NCBI GenBank assembly: GCA_026419785.1
Contig: JAODTK010004832.1
Location: 424,936-488,935, forward strand
Source: Sclerodactyla briareus
Taxonomy: Eukaryota > Echinodermata > Holothuroidea > Dendrochirotida > Sclerodactylidae
Direction: 5' to 3'
Length of the DNA stretch: 64,000 nt
Below, piece after piece: positions 1-13,205 of the stretch; within the stretch, counting starts at the first letter, position 1; each line of letters begins with the position of its first letter. The position numbers and the translations under genes were made by a program. The notes beneath the pieces were generated by a model, which made no database searches, was not told the DNA's origin, and saw only the letters and a list, made by a program, of their open reading frames with translations.

Positions 1-509
1 AGTGGCCCTAAAAGGCATTGTGGTATGGTTAGCTCGGTGAACCGCTCATCCGCGCCCTCATAAAGATAGTGGTCACTGCCCTGACTGTCCCCTCGCTCAC
101 CAATTCCGTCAGCATAGGGTAACCCGGCGGGAAGAAATGTCCGAATCGGTAATAACTCGTCTCGCCCACCTCCCATCCTCCGAATCAGAAGGCTGGCTAC
201 GCGCTCAATTAGAATGGATGAACAATATGATCTTTCATAGCGCTGTCATCAGTTTCTTTTGTCCTTAGAAAAACACTGAATAGGTCTAAATAATGTATCG
301 CCGAGTCATTCGTATTGTTTGTTTCGATTTAACACATTTCAGTTTCAGCCTGTTGGGTCTCAGGGTTTCTGGCTATTTAGTTCATGGGAACATTTTACGA
401 ATCAGTGTATACACTCCTCTTGTGTTGGTGTCATTACTGCGTTGTTTGCCACGTATGTATGAATGACTCTGGGAATGGAACTTACCCTAAGTTTGTCATA
501 TATATACTT
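1..509. other. No recognised feature
   Basis: No ORF, RNA gene or repeat that I can identify. Composition is mixed and unstructured up to the tandem repeat that begins near 510. Confidence 0.5.
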
Positions 510-690
510 CACACTCATTTGTTGATATGTCATTGAGTTAGACACGTCACACTCATTTGTTGATATGTCATTGATTTTAACACGTCACAATCATGGACTG
601 GTATGTCATTGAGTTGGATCATAAACACCATTTGTTGATAGTCATTGAGTTGACTCGTCCACACTCATGTTGTTATGTCAGTTAAGGTCA
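510..690. repeat. Tandem repeat, about 43-bp unit
   Basis: Four to five degenerate units built on CACACTCATTTGTTGATATG followed by TCATTGAGTT. The first two are nearly identical and later ones carry small deletions. It is a short minisatellite with no coding content visible. Confidence 0.8.
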
Positions 691-3600
691 ACATACAAAC
701 GTAGGGGCTGTCACATTCGCGAAGTATTCATCAGTCATTTATCATTCTTCACTAGAAAGACATAACAAAAATGCGTTTCCTGGTTGAAAGGATAAAAACG
801 TGTTGTACTCGAAGGTGTGCCTGTGGCTATACACTTTCCTGGCGTTGTTGGCAAGAGCGACCGATTTTCCTGCTTTTCATCCGAACACCAGGCGCATTGT
901 GACGATTCAGCTGCTGATCCAGGGGACGGGTTTATTGGATGACTGATGGGTCTACACTGCAAACGCTCGTCAACATGAAGGAATATCAACAGTCTGGACG
1001 AAATGGACAATGCCTCATGACAATGTCGTCTATATTGTGACCTTCGAGTGTAAATGATTGACGGGGGTGCAAGGGGGGGGGGGTATTGTCTTTGGTAGTC
1101 AATTATGGCCGATATCTGGCTATGAAGGAGGGTTTGGACGATGCGTTTTCCGTATATAACTTATGTTGTATTCAAAGCGCGCAAGGACGATACCTTTAGC
1201 GGCATATTCGCTCGGCATCGGCCTATAGAATTTAAACTATCAAGAGGTTTAATCGTGTAAATGAGTGGGCTCAATGCCAGAACGGAATAGGGGTTACCCA
1301 GTAAGTAACCCAACTACGAGATGCTATATCACGGCAGAGGGAGAGGGGAATTCATGACAGTATGCTAACTGACTTTGCGCCAGTGGTACACACGGGGCTA
1401 ACGATCATCTTTAGCTCCACAGTGACGTCTATGAGAGGTAGCCACTCCAGAAATTGGAGCGTTAATTTTCATTATTATGTTGATTGATTTTTCGCTAATG
1501 TTTATTCTGTTTTGTTCGTGGGAAGAATTATCTTTAAAACAAATATTGGACACGAATATGTTGGAGTGCAGTTGGGCAGTTGCCTTTGATATAGGCCTAC
1601 TTGTAGCATGAAGTATACCAGTGTGTGAAAACCTGCAGTTAGGACTACGAAAAATATTGTAATATGGGGAGAGATATTCCCTGTATTGGCTGCTCAAGTG
1701 CAAGACTTTCAAGCGAGGATCATAGCTTTAAGCGATATTGCGTTGGGTTGTACGGTACATTTCGAAAATGCTCGTCAGTTATGTGTCATAAATTGTAAAT
1801 ACTTATTTCTCATTAAACAGAGGGAAGTGACCATACTACTGGAAAACATGTTATTACATATGTTAGTTCTCATTTGTACACCCTGTATGTTACTTCATTT
1901 GATCATTCTTATGCAACTGGTACTTCTAGAATGGACTGTTGAGATAACTATTTAGATTAATGGAAAAACAAGTGTCTTCTTTTTACTAATATATTTGAAG
2001 TCTTATTTTCATTTAAATAGTAATTGCATTGTAAGTGGAGTTTGGACCACTTAAATGACCCCCAATCAGATGAGGGCGAGTTTTCCAGGAGAAAGAGAGG
2101 CCAAAGTTTTAAAATGTTCTTTTGTCCCAATCAGTCCCAAAGCCCATTTAGAGAAAACAATACGAATCGTCCGGATCATTCATTGATTCACTAAATCGGA
2201 GGTTAACACACTTTAGCCTATTACCTTGCGGCCTACATAACACACTGCAGCCTATATTCGCATGACTGGAATTTGAACGCGTGGTGACGGTGTGATTGTT
2301 ACGGTGTGTTGACAAAGTACCACGGTTAATTGCGCGAGTCCCAACGCCCAACTTCCTAGCTTGTGAGGATATAACAAAAGGTCTATTATATATGTTTGTT
2401 TATACGCTGTTTCCCACGTTCGAGCATTGCTTTTAAAGCACTTTGCATTAGTTACCCTGGTCAGCGAAGCCACAGCAACTCGGCAATCGCGCAGAGTGAC
2501 CGACAGCGCTCGTACATCACCGGTTGTACTCGTGTTCCTCACGAGGACCCCAATGAGCACCTGGTCAAAAAGAGACAATTGAGATATTTCGCTATGAAAC
2601 CTTTTGTTACATGTCCAAATTTGCCGATATGAAGGCTAGGGGTTACATGTGATTAATATATTGAACATGCGTGGGCCATTCAGTGTTTGGGCGCGTACGC
2701 CTGGCTGGCAGCACGCTATGGGTTCAATTGTCCGGATCAAAACTCCATTCCATTGTTGTATCAGTACCTTTTCCAAGAAATATAACCTGCATTGTGTCTT
2801 GATGATGAGTGGTGCTGAATGTTAGCGTATTGACGGATGCTGATTCAGTCGTAGAGGTAAATTGTAAATCATTATGGTTCTGATTGTCAGTTTATACGAT
2901 ATCTATCAACCCTACCACTGAAGCACCCTAAATTCTTAACTTTATGAAAAGTCTTGTCTCCGTGGTATCGGAGCTCATGCAGTATGAGAGGTGTACTGCC
3001 CCGAATGATTCAACAGCTCATGCGAGACTCCTGTCAGGAGTCAAGACACTGATGATGATATTGTTTGCTTCTTAATTGAGTTTTATCGTATGCTGTACAG
3101 CGATTACATATCAGCGAATGTTGATTCTGAAACAGTACAAATTGGGCATGAAGAAGGTTTTGTTATGTTGTGCTGGCCTACACTTTCCCAATTATAGGTT
3201 TATTTATGTTTTCCATAGTGTACCGATGTTTGTACTGCGCTAGTACATAAATTCTGTTGTTTTAGGTAATAAATTGCTTTGCCACTATTATCTACAAGTA
3301 AGTATAGGATATAACATCTGATTTAATGGATCTGTGATGGATTTTCAATGTGCTTATAAGCCTATAATGGAAACACTATGGTGTCTTATAATTCATTACA
3401 ATAGGTTGAACAGTTCGAAGTTACTGCTACAACGGGCATCGGGGAGAGACATACAGGCGATCGAGGAGAGGATTGGGGGTGGGTTGATATGGCCTGGAAC
3501 AGTACAACATGACATTTTTCATCTTGAGTTTTAATCAGTTGTTCGCCCAAATGTGAATGCCGTAGAATTTGTAGTAACATGTCAAGTGGGACGTTTACCG

Positions 3601-3978
3601 GCATGAACATACGCCATTCTGATTCAAATTATTTGAGTAAGGATAGTACGATTTAACCTCCGTACTATTGCTATACTACTGGCTTACAACATTTTTCACG
3701 TACGGTACATTGATTACCCGGAGAGAGGTTCACTTCTAGATATTACGGTGTGGTTCAGGGCAGTAGGGGGCTGCTTTTTTTCTTTGTTTTAATAATTATA
3801 TATTAATGTTTGCCCGAGCACAAGGGCGATAACTAACAATATTTTGTGATCAAATTTTGGTTGTGTAGAACCGTCGATGTCTAAGCTGCAGACTAGCTGA
3901 CTCGTAACAATTAGCCTACTGCTTGTATAAGTGTATCACTTAATGAGAACGTAACATGGCGGTCTCGCCATGTCACCA
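691..3978. other. No recognised gene
   Basis: About 3.3 kb with only short chance ORFs, none with recognisable motifs. A run of 11 G sits at 1073-1083. I see no repeat with a second copy in the window. Confidence 0.4.
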
Positions 3979-3999
3979 CCCCCCCCCCCCCCCCCCCCC
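3979..3999. repeat. Poly-C run (21 C)
   Basis: An uninterrupted run of 21 C. It is one of many such C/G homopolymers in the window. Confidence 0.95.
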
Positions 4000-5208
4000 T
4001 CCTCCCGAGGAGGACGTTTTAGTGGCGATTCCAACTTGCGGCCACTTTCATGTCCGTGAAAGGGAAACTGTAAATAAAAGCAACCTGTGCCTTGGACGGG
4101 TTTGTGATCACTAGCTTGCGAGTTGGCCACTAAATCCACCGCCATGCCAAAACTGAGTTCCGCATTTATATTTGAATCGAAGTATTGATGTTCGTTATTC
4201 TTACCCCAAAAATTATGATATAATTTTTAAATTGCTCCGCATATGTAAATGTTTAAATATCCGTTGAGGATACGAGTAGCCACTGATATGAACCAACTGT
4301 CCTTGATGATTCCTATGTACGTATGTTGTTGAGAAACACCGATTTCATAATAAAAAACGAATTGCAAATAATTCCAGTGTCTGGTTTTGGGAATCTCTCT
4401 GGATTTGCTATTTATATCAATGCCCTGGATGGAAAACTCGAATCGACGACCTACCATGTGTAATTAATTTTGGCCTATAACGGCAGGAACGTCGGTTTAA
4501 TTAAGTAGATATGACATGTGTCATACCCCCATGCTCCCCGTGACCTGTACCCCAAGCGTTTTATAGTCAATTGTGTATCGCGACTGAGCGTTAACAATTT
4601 GTCGTAACGTTTATCGCATAGGCCGCGAGGAAAATGGCTATTGTACGAATATCCTTGAAAGCCTTGACTGATGTGTAGTTGGAGTTTAGTCCGGTTGACT
4701 TGGTAATGACGCCTGCTACGGATCCTTTGCCAACGAAATTTTGTCCGCCTGTAGTATTAAACGGTTATATGATATCGGTGTTACTGCTTCATTCTCCTTA
4801 ATCATGAAATCATGCACGTCACGAAAATCAACATCGCCCATATAATGACGTATTCGACTTCCTACTCGACATTCTGTAACAACCAAAATGACCAACTCTC
4901 GTTTACACGAATCACTTGCCGGTAGATAGGACAAAGCTTTTCACAGCTCCAGTGTCACGAAACTGAATGCAAAATGTTCGAAAGGAGTTCAGAACATATG
5001 CTGCACTATACTTCCTGTTCTTGACTATTCCGACGAGGAACCGTTGAGTCCGAATACGTGCATGAACATTCTGTTTCGTGAAACCTCGCTCCCCCTCGCC
5101 TGGCGGCAGGTTGGAACAGTGGGAACACAAACAAGCGCAGTGTTCCCACGTAATATTTTTTTTAAGCTAAACCAGCTATGCGGTGAGCTGTCGTTATGCC
5201 CTTGTCTT
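4000..5208. other. No recognised gene
   Basis: Unique-looking AT-rich sequence. Small ORFs on both strands overlap each other and none resembles a known family. Confidence 0.4.
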
Positions 5209-5240
5209 CTATCTATCTATCTATCCTCCTATCTATCCTA
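5209..5240. repeat. (CTAT)n microsatellite
   Basis: Interrupted CTAT/CCTATCTAT run. Confidence 0.85.
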
Positions 5241-5399
5241 TTTTTCGACCAGAATTTAAAGCCTTCATTGCGGGGTCAATGGGGGGTTATATGGGTGATT
5301 TAATGTATGACAGATAGTGTACGTTATGTAGGAAGGACCTATCCGCTGTGTCTCACTCTTCAACAGAACTAGCCGTCATTGCTGGGTTGGGAGAATGGT

Positions 5400-6850
5400 G
5401 GCTAAAATGAAATGTGGCATACCTGTCATGACTCGCCTTTGTGATGAGCAAAGTCTGTTTCCAGTCTGTAACTTTTGCTTTTTTGGGCCAACAAATATTC
5501 GTGCTTTGATGAATCTCGACCATACTTGGGTCACAATTTCATTGACTGATGGGTCTCTTTGACACCTCAAGCAATGGTAGTAAAGTGGCACAATGGGTCA
5601 ATAATTGGAAAACTGCAAAACGCTACCTCTACAAATTTTGGTGTTCAGGTCCAATGATGTCTAGTTCATCCGTACCTCCGGGGTGTTCGGGAATTTTTGG
5701 TCCAAGGTCCCACTTGGGCCCGAGGGCCCATTTTATGAAATTTCACGCAATGGTACTTTGAATGCCTCTCCCTCCCCAAGCTCCATTACTTTTCTTCCAA
5801 TTAACTGTAATGTTCCTTGGGTAAAGGGCCATTAGGGGTGTTCAGGAATTTTCAGGCCCAGGGCCCAGTATTGGCCAAAGGGCCCATTATGTGAAATACT
5901 CTGTAAAAAAAAAAAAAACAAATCCTTGTATCTCCTACAAATTTCAGTTTCACAATGCTGATGTTCGGTCATTCAGTCATTATAATGGTCTGACAGCTGT
6001 ACATTTGGGGTGCTCAGGATTTTTTCGTTCCAAGGTCCGACTTGAAGCCGAGAGCCCATTTTCTGATATTTCACACATGTGCTTTGAAATGCCTCTCTCC
6101 TTCCACAAGCTTCAATTGCTTTCCTTCAAAGTTACCTGTAGGTCCTTCGGTAGGGGTCGCCATTGATTGTTTTCTGGAATTTAGGGCCCAGTTGGGCCTA
6201 AGGCCCATTATATGGAACACTGCAAATACTTTATCTGCTACAAATCTAGTTGCACCATACGTTATGTTCGGTCATAATGTTGGTCTAATAGCTGTACCCT
6301 CAGGGGGCCCAGGGATTTTGGGAAAGCCCAGCGGCCAGGTGTGGGCCGAGGGCCCATCATGTGGCATTAGGCAAAATGCTTCTCCTCTTACAACTTTTGG
6401 TGCACCGTATGACATTATGTCATATTGATGGTCTAACAGACATATACCTTCGGGGTGTTGAGGATTTTTTAACCAGGTCCGCACTTGGGCTGGGTGCCCA
6501 TTGTATGAAATTTCACACTTGGTACTTGACAATGCATCTCCTCCACAAGTTTTCCATTGATTTCCTTCAATGTTACATAGCAATTCCAATCCTCGGTATG
6601 CCATCTTTCCGGGGTGTTTGCGACTTTAGTTGAAGGCCCATGTTGGCCCTAGGGCCCATCATTTTTTCCATGCAAATGCTTGTCAAATTTTGGTGCACAA
6701 GTCAGTGCTGATTTTCGGTCATAATGGCAGTCAATAGCCGTATCTGCAGGGTTCTCAGGAATTTGGAAGACTTGATGCCCATTTTGGGGCCCGAGGGCGG
6801 CCCATCATGTGCAATCACGCAAAATGGTTAGTCCCGCAAAAATACACTCA
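5400..6850 (-). repeat. Composite repeat, GGGCCC array and GACC module (reverse orientation)
   Basis: About seven to eight degenerate units of roughly 150 bp. Each has a GGGCCC-type palindromic core (AAGGGCCCATTATGTGAAA and similar), a 'GGGGTGTTCAGGAATTTT' segment and a 'TACAAATTTTGGTGCA' segment. At the left end, 5500-5560, lies the complement of a 'GAGATTCATCAAAG ... GACCCATCAGTCAAT' module that also flanks the GGGCCC arrays at 52.3 and 60.4 kb. The same units occur in opposite orientation at 51.0-52.3, 56.3-56.8 and 59.4-60.3 kb. ORFs of up to 128 codons here are by-products of the repeat. Confidence 0.8.
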
Positions 6851-8149
6851 ACGAATATAAAACCGATTTAAAGTTATACTCTCGTAAGCACCCATCCTGA
6901 AATTTGCAAGCGCCCTGAGTACTTAGCAGAATGAATAACGGTATGTTCCTTGAGTGGTGCATCTTTCCACATGTAGCAAGTTAAATCGCCATGTGTGACT
7001 ATATATTGAAATAATGCATTTTGCACTATCATTGTCTCTTGTAATGATATATTTGTTACATTTATACGGTTTGAGCTACAGCACCATTGTGCTCTTGTTT
7101 CCAGTCCGTAAGTACACATCAGGCCAAATATAGTCAAGGTAGAATTGTAGTTGAGTTCAGCCTTGTGGCAAACGATACGATAAACGAGCTCGTAGTATGA
7201 GAGCATGGCGCCGCGGAATGTGCTCAATTGTCGTAATTCACCAAGTCCGTCCGTAGCTTCCCTGACTGTAAAATGTTTTCAATAGGATCTCACAAAACCA
7301 GCCGAATTTGACAAATGGTTATGAAGAATTACGCAATTAATCGCTGTCAACTATACTGAGCTCTCTTCCATAACAGTAAATATCTGACCATACCTAATAC
7401 GAAATTGGGACCCCCGGTTCCCATATTGTTGCGTGAGAGAACAGCACTGCGGCCACCGCCATGATCAACACAGTGGATTTCGTTTTCTGTTCGATTCTTT
7501 TTTTAAGAGAAACTAGGATGAAACGTTCTGTCCATGTGAAGCCTAGTTTGATAATATCTTGTTGTCAAACGGAGAGTGATAAGGGGCCGTTTTTCTCCAG
7601 TCCGCTGTCCTCTATTTCACGTGTGGCACGATGAAGCCGCAGTACGGAATTTTTCACACTTGGTCAGTGTTGGAGGGCGATGACGCATGCGCAGGAGATT
7701 ATCTACGATCTACCGTATTGGTGTCTACCACAACTTGCCCCAGCAATCCGGCCAACGATAACGCGCCTATACTGATTGACGCTGCTGTGTAGAATATGGC
7801 CGTAGACCATACTATGCCATGTCATGCTTTCGTAACTTTGCTATGTCTACGTGCGAGGCATGTAATTATGAACCGACTTTTGTTGTCAGTCGCCCTACTT
7901 ATAGTCTAGAAGCCAAAATGTCCCGCACCCATGTTGGAAGGCGATTGCACATGCACGTACTGCACAATGGCACTATCCACAACCAGGTTGCTGGGTCTGT
8001 GTATAAGGAATATCAAATATTGGTGACGACATGCATGACACCCAGTGTCCTTAGCATGACTGCCATTATCAACTACTTTACTACTGTCAATGACTAGCGA
8101 GTAATGAGCACCAGTTTTATCATGGCGTTTAGCATAGAGATTGTTCAAG
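6851..8149. other. No recognised gene; unrecognised 117-codon minus ORF
   Basis: Unique-looking sequence between two reverse-oriented parts of the composite repeat. The longest ORF is 117 codons on the minus strand (7227-6874), with no motif, signal peptide or domain that I recognise. I treat it as chance. Confidence 0.35.
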
Positions 8150-8850
8150 TACAAATATTATAGGAAACGCAATCGAGGGATAGTATGTTTGAACAGGGTC
8201 GGATTGCCATGATACGTGATTAGTGTTATCTTCGACAATATATCTGGTACGTATCGCGTCGTTCACGAATTGAAAGTGAAAGGTCATCAAAAGGAGGGTA
8301 GCAGGCAATTCTGTTCAAATGGCATTAAGAGGCACATTGAGATATTATGTGGGAAACTGCAACACGCTACTTCTGCATGCAAATGAATTCGGATTGCATG
8401 ATACATGACTAGTGTAATCATTGATTAGTTGTATCTATGGGTACGACAGGAATTGGAGGTGAAGTCATTGAAGGCATTCTGTTTGAAATTGTAGAATATA
8501 GCAATGGCATGTTTTCGGCCCTCAAATATAATGCTTTGATGGATGTGGACCGAAGTTGGACACATATTCATTGACTTTTGGTTTATCTTTGACCACCTGA
8601 AAATCAAGGCCAGAGGCCATTAAAGGAGCCTATGCGGCCATTGTGTGAAGATAAATGTACTGCTCTAACAAATAATTTGAGATTTTCCATGCTGCTCATT
8701 CAATGTCATCATTGACTAGTGGTACCCTGGGCGTTTAGGAATTTCAGGTTAAGAGGCGTAATGGGCAATTTTGTGAAAAAGTCGCCTAAAATCCTAAATG
8801 CTACTTCTGCTACGATTGACTGATTGCCCCGGATGTTTCTTTGTCAGTGT
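8150..8850 (-). repeat. Degenerate composite-repeat units (reverse orientation)
   Basis: Phrases such as 'GGATTGCATGATACATGACTAGTGTAATCAT', here about 8190, 8390 and 8830, together with 'AAACTGCAACACGCTACTTCTGC', recur roughly every 200 bp. They appear to be old diverged relatives of the GGGCCC units, lying between the two other modules of the composite repeat. Confidence 0.5.
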
Positions 8851-9255
8851 AATCATCGACTAGTGTTACATGTGGGATGTCTTGGAACAATTTTCTTCGA
8901 TAATTTGTCGATTTTGGTAATAAATTGAATTGGAAAGTAGGTTAAGGAATCCAGTGAACTGTTCGCACCGAAATCGGGGATATCTTTGTCTCGCCTGAAT
9001 GAAATTTTGAATTCAGTAAGAAACTTAGTGGTCACGTGTGCATGTGCGTGATGTGTGTGCTGTGTGTGGTATGTGTGTGTGTATGTCACACTTTCTTTTT
9101 AGCAGGGTTTCTCACAACCCGTGAGGCAGATTATGACGAAATTTGTATGTAGCCTGGGTTGGGTGTACACGATCTGATTAGATTTTGGGCAGCAAAGCCA
9201 TTGATTAAGTTGGGTAATTAGCCTATTTTATTAATTTATTGTTTAAGCTCGTTAG
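8851..9255 (-). repeat. Composite repeat, CTAACGAG/CACACA module (reverse orientation)
   Basis: On the complement this reads TTGCTAACGAGC, then GCCCAAAATCTAATCAGATCG, then a GAGAAACCCTGCTAA segment, a CA-rich stretch (the GT run at 9037-9084) and a GCGAGACAAAG end. The same order occurs on the plus strand at 52870-53226 and 59010-59385. Confidence 0.8.
9037..9084. repeat. (GT)n-rich microsatellite
   Basis: Imperfect GTGTGT run embedded in the composite repeat. The equivalent CA-rich stretch is present in both other copies of this module. Confidence 0.85.
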
Positions 9256-9319
9256 CAAATTACGCAATAACCGTATTTGCTACAGTGATGTAGTTTAGCA
9301 TGTAGGACCTGGATGACAG

Positions 9320-9700
9320 GTAGATCAACTGGTTAAATTTTCAGCCCCAAATATGCTAATCAAGTGGTCTAATTTGCATAATTTATGCAAGTTGTCGGAT
9401 TTTTACGAAACTTGGTGGATGTGGTCTACATGGTTCCCGAGAAATTTAAAAGTGAAGTCGGGGTCACTGGAGGTCATTTAATGTGTCTAATTTGCATAAT
9501 TTATGCAATTTACGAAAGTTTGTTGGATTCCCCAAACTTCGTAATGTGATCCACATCCTGATCATTTTAAAGGTACAGCTGGGGTCAGTAGAGGTCATTG
9601 TATGTGCCTGATTTGCATAATTTATTCCAATTTCAACTTGGTAAGAATTTCGCCAAACTCAGTAGGGGTATGGTCTTTTAAACATTTTTCTGAACTGATT
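9320..9700 (-). repeat. Composite repeat, CTCCAGTGACC module (reverse orientation)
   Basis: Three reverse-oriented units about 110-120 bp apart. Each has 'TAATTTGCATAATTTATGCAA' and 'GGGGTCACTGGAGGTCATT' elements. Plus-oriented copies are at 47.9-48.4, 52.6-52.9, 56.8-57.15 and 58.65-59.0 kb. Confidence 0.8.
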
Positions 9701-10539
9701 TGTTTGATGTTCATGAATTTGATTGATTCCATCATATATAGCTCCTGTTAGAATAAAGCACTGAGGAACGAGTAAACCATAGCTCCTGTGACAATTTTAC
9801 TGCTGTTATAAGCTGCCCACAAGCAAACCCTCTCTTACCCAACCAATTGATTAGGTTGATTAGACCTACAAAAATACTGTAACATTTTTCTGTCCTCTCT
9901 TCTGACCTGGGGACGCGTGCCCAACCCCCCCCCCCCCCCCCCCGGATATGTGTTTGGATTGCGAAACCTTTTTTCAAATTTGGGTATTTATGGAGAGAAT
10001 AGTGGGGGGGATGAAGAAATAAAAAGCAATTAAGGGACTTTTGTATCAAGAGTAAACCTTTTGGTCATTTATTTTAGGATGTGAAAATATGTGATGTTCG
10101 TTTGACTTGACTATGGTCTGCATGAGCTCTGTTTGTTGTTTGTTAGTGCAAATACTACAAAACCACCATCCGCGCAACCAGGCGAGACACTTTGGCGATC
10201 GCCTGTTCATCTTAAAATTTACCCATGCAGAATCGACTCAATCGACATGGCTTAAGTTCGTGTGGTGCATTCTGGGAGAAATGTTTGACATCTGCATGAG
10301 AATCCCATTTTTGAGAGATTCGTCAAGCGAAGTCCTACAGACGATATGGTCGTAGCCGAGAATTGCTAGAATTGGCTCTCGCATATCGTTTGCTTCAGCA
10401 GGATGCCCTTTGCGGGACGTGAGGGGCGACCTACCCATGGTGTGCATGGAAGATCATGCATTTAACTAGGCAAATCCGTCAAATTGCAATCCGCGTCTCG
10501 ATCTGAGCAGCCAAGTTGTTTGTGGAGCATCGAGGCTTC
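9701..10539. other. No recognised gene; poly-C run
   Basis: Unique-looking sequence with a run of 17 C around 9926-9942. Small overlapping ORFs on both strands show no recognisable family. Confidence 0.4.
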
Positions 10540-11290
10540 GGACGTCTTACCCTTGGAACATTGAAACACTGGGAATATGATTCATGGAACATCGACCCTG
10601 GGAACCACAAACCCGAGGAAGAGGGGAACATTGTACGTTGGAGACATCCTACCCTGGGAACATAAATTCTTTGAAACAACAAACCGTGGAAACCTTAAAC
10701 ATAGCAACAATGAATCCTGGGGATACCAAAACCTCAACAACTAACCATGGGGACAACACTCCAAAGAGATTGACACATGGGAGCCTAAAACCATGGGAGC
10801 ATCGATTCATTGTAACGGTGAACCACGGGAACTCCAAACCTGGCAACAGTGAACCCTGGAAAATCAACCTGGGAAAATGAACCTTTGGATATTGAACCCT
10901 GGGAACAATGATCCACGAGAGCTCAAACATGGGAACATCAGACATGGGAGCAGTGAACCAAGGGAACATCAAACCCCGAGGACATTGAACCCTAGGAACA
11001 TGAAACCCTGGGAATAATAAACGAGCATCGACCTGGGAATTCCAAACTTAGGCAACTGTGTACAGTGATAACATCGAACCCTGGGAAAATCAAAACCCCG
11101 GGAGAATAGAAACCCTGGCAACTATATAGTCCCTATACCCTGGACACATCGAATCCTGGGATCGACGATCTTTGGAACAGTGATTCACGAGAACCTCATC
11201 CCTGGGACATACCCTGGCAGCCTACCAACAATGTAACTGGGAAATGACCATAGGAATATCAAGTGCTTTGAACAATGGACCCCAGGAACA
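10540..11290. repeat. Degenerate short-unit minisatellite (CCTGGGAACATCGAA)
   Basis: About thirty units of roughly 21-25 bp with the theme AACCCTGGGAACATTGAA, for example CCTGGGAACCACAAACC and CATGGGAGCAGTGAACC. The alternation of a G-rich half and an AAC-rich half persists over 750 bp despite heavy divergence. ORFs on both strands show periodic residues caused by the repeat. Confidence 0.85.
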
Positions 11291-12689
11291 GTGACTGGGC
11301 CCTTTTTCAATCTGTCGTATACAGAGACATCAATAGGGATTGAGTTTAGGTTGCAGGTAGCGTTCGTTCGAAGGCTAAAACTGCTTCTGTTGCAATCGTT
11401 TTCTGGAAGGCAAACAACGCATAATGCTCTTCGCTACAGGCTGTCTACTCTATGTTACAATATGTTTTCCATCGCAAGAGACATTATCTTCTATGCTTCC
11501 GCACATTAAAACACACGGTGGCAAACCTATAACCTACCTTTACTGATCATTTTCAACGAGCTCTTAAAGAGGGAAAACCGTTATGCTATTTGAGGCAATC
11601 AAGATTCGGTCTGTAGGTATGTCGACAACATTGCATCTGGCCTATTCTGTAGCATAGAAATTCCTGAACGCTCTTTATGTACCATAGGTAAGTGATAACA
11701 CTGGCTACCTCATGTCATCCGAGCTTTTCGTAAGAGCGGAAGCCGCTTGACCATTCAAACAAACTGGTCAAGACTGACCCCTAGATTACCTTTGACGTAT
11801 AGAATTCATTAGCGCTTCATATGTAACACCAGTCAATTATGATACTCGCCAACTATTACAAACCATTTCATCTGTGGGAAAACATTTAATTCATGACCCT
11901 CGAAATTACTATTTTGTCCAAAATGCCCCCAAGAATATGACGATCCATGCATTCACGTCTTGTATCAACCCCTTGCTTGAATCTGGCCCTGATAAAAAAA
12001 AATCGTGACTATACCATGCACAAAAGTACCATCACCTAACGACCTTTTTCGTCTTCTGCAACGCGGTCATGATAGTCAACACTGTGAATTCGTAAGTTGC
12101 AACTGTGAACTAGTACTGAAAAAATAACTACTGCACGGTTGTAGGCGCGTGTGCCTAAGGCGTAACGGACTTCATACAAAGCCAAAGAACAAACATTTCA
12201 GTATCGAAGAGTAAAGTTGCATTTTTGCTCAACTTACAGGTCCATATCGGAACAGGCGCTGCGTTTTATTTGTTCTAATTGGGGGGGGGCTAATCTTTTC
12301 TTCTGCGGGGAACCCATTTCTCAAGTGTGTATGTTTCGAGAACCAACTATTGTTGTTTCACGACTTGGCTTTCAATCATTCTCTTCTGGGGTCATGGGTT
12401 GTCCACCCACAAAGTTTTCCTGCAAATTCCAGGCACAACCACACAAGTGGAGAGCTCGATCCTTGTGATGACCCAATCAGAATCGACTCCCGCGTCCAGG
12501 TACTCTGAATATCGTTGCTGCGACTGCTTTCGCGCGCGGCTTGGCTGCATTACAATCGATTAAAATGCCTGTAGAGGCTGCAAATACGTAATGTTTCCAT
12601 GTATTCAAAATGATCCTCTCCGATGTTGACACAAGCAAACAATGGTGTGTGCTTCCTTGTGTTACTGCACCTTAGTGTGCCGTTTTCGA
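11291..12689. other. No recognised gene
   Basis: 1.4 kb without a convincing ORF or repeat. Ends where LINE similarity begins. Confidence 0.4.
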
Positions 12690-13205
12690 CACTTGTCAAT
12701 CACGCGGTTTGGTGGATAGGCTACATACGTTGGGATTACTGGTATTTTCCGCTCAAATGTTAGACCATTTTGACTGTGATCGTAGGCAGTATGTTAGGTT
12801 CTATGACAGCAAATCTAATGTGTCCCCGTTGCTCTTTGGTGTGCCCCAAGGTTCGTTCTTTAGGCCAGTTTCCGTCCATGTGTACCTTTCAACACTGCAG
12901 CATATCATTAAACGACACGATATCAATATGTCATGGCTACGGTAAGTACACCAGGTACACCAGTTTTCATCTTGGGTTTTGGGCCATTGAAGATCTGGTG
13001 TCAGTTTTTATCCTGATTTAACATGGTACATCATGTTACATGGTGGTGAAGTCGGCTTCCTACCAGATTCCTTAACATCGGGCGCCTACTTTATAGACTC
13101 ACAACTTCCCCCGCTAAACCCTTAAATTGTTCACAGTCTTGTAAGCTCAAACTTGACAACTGCAACAGCTTGCTATTTGGTCTTTTCCGATTCTCTGTCT
13201 CGGTC
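12690..13205 (+). pseudogene. L2/CR1-like LINE reverse transcriptase fragment
   Basis: The frame from 12709 carries the RT motif-B signature GVPQGS, preceded by a 'RRQYVRFYDS ... PLLF' stretch and followed by residues resembling 'LYxxxLxxIIxxHxI', as in L2/CR1 non-LTR retrotransposons. A second piece at about 13135-13195 reads KLDNCNSLLFGLF, matching the C-terminal 'LDYCNSLLYGLP' of the same RTs. The catalytic YADD segment between them is missing or frame-broken. It is a dead, 5'-truncated, internally deleted copy. Clade assignment is from memory of family motifs. Confidence 0.8.

Noticed and set aside
6042..6428. 128-codon plus ORF
   Set aside because: Lies inside the GGGCCC array; residues repeat with the DNA unit and there is no family match.
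6874..7227. 117-codon minus ORF
   Set aside because: No motif, no splice context and no codon pattern that separates it from chance in 64 kb.
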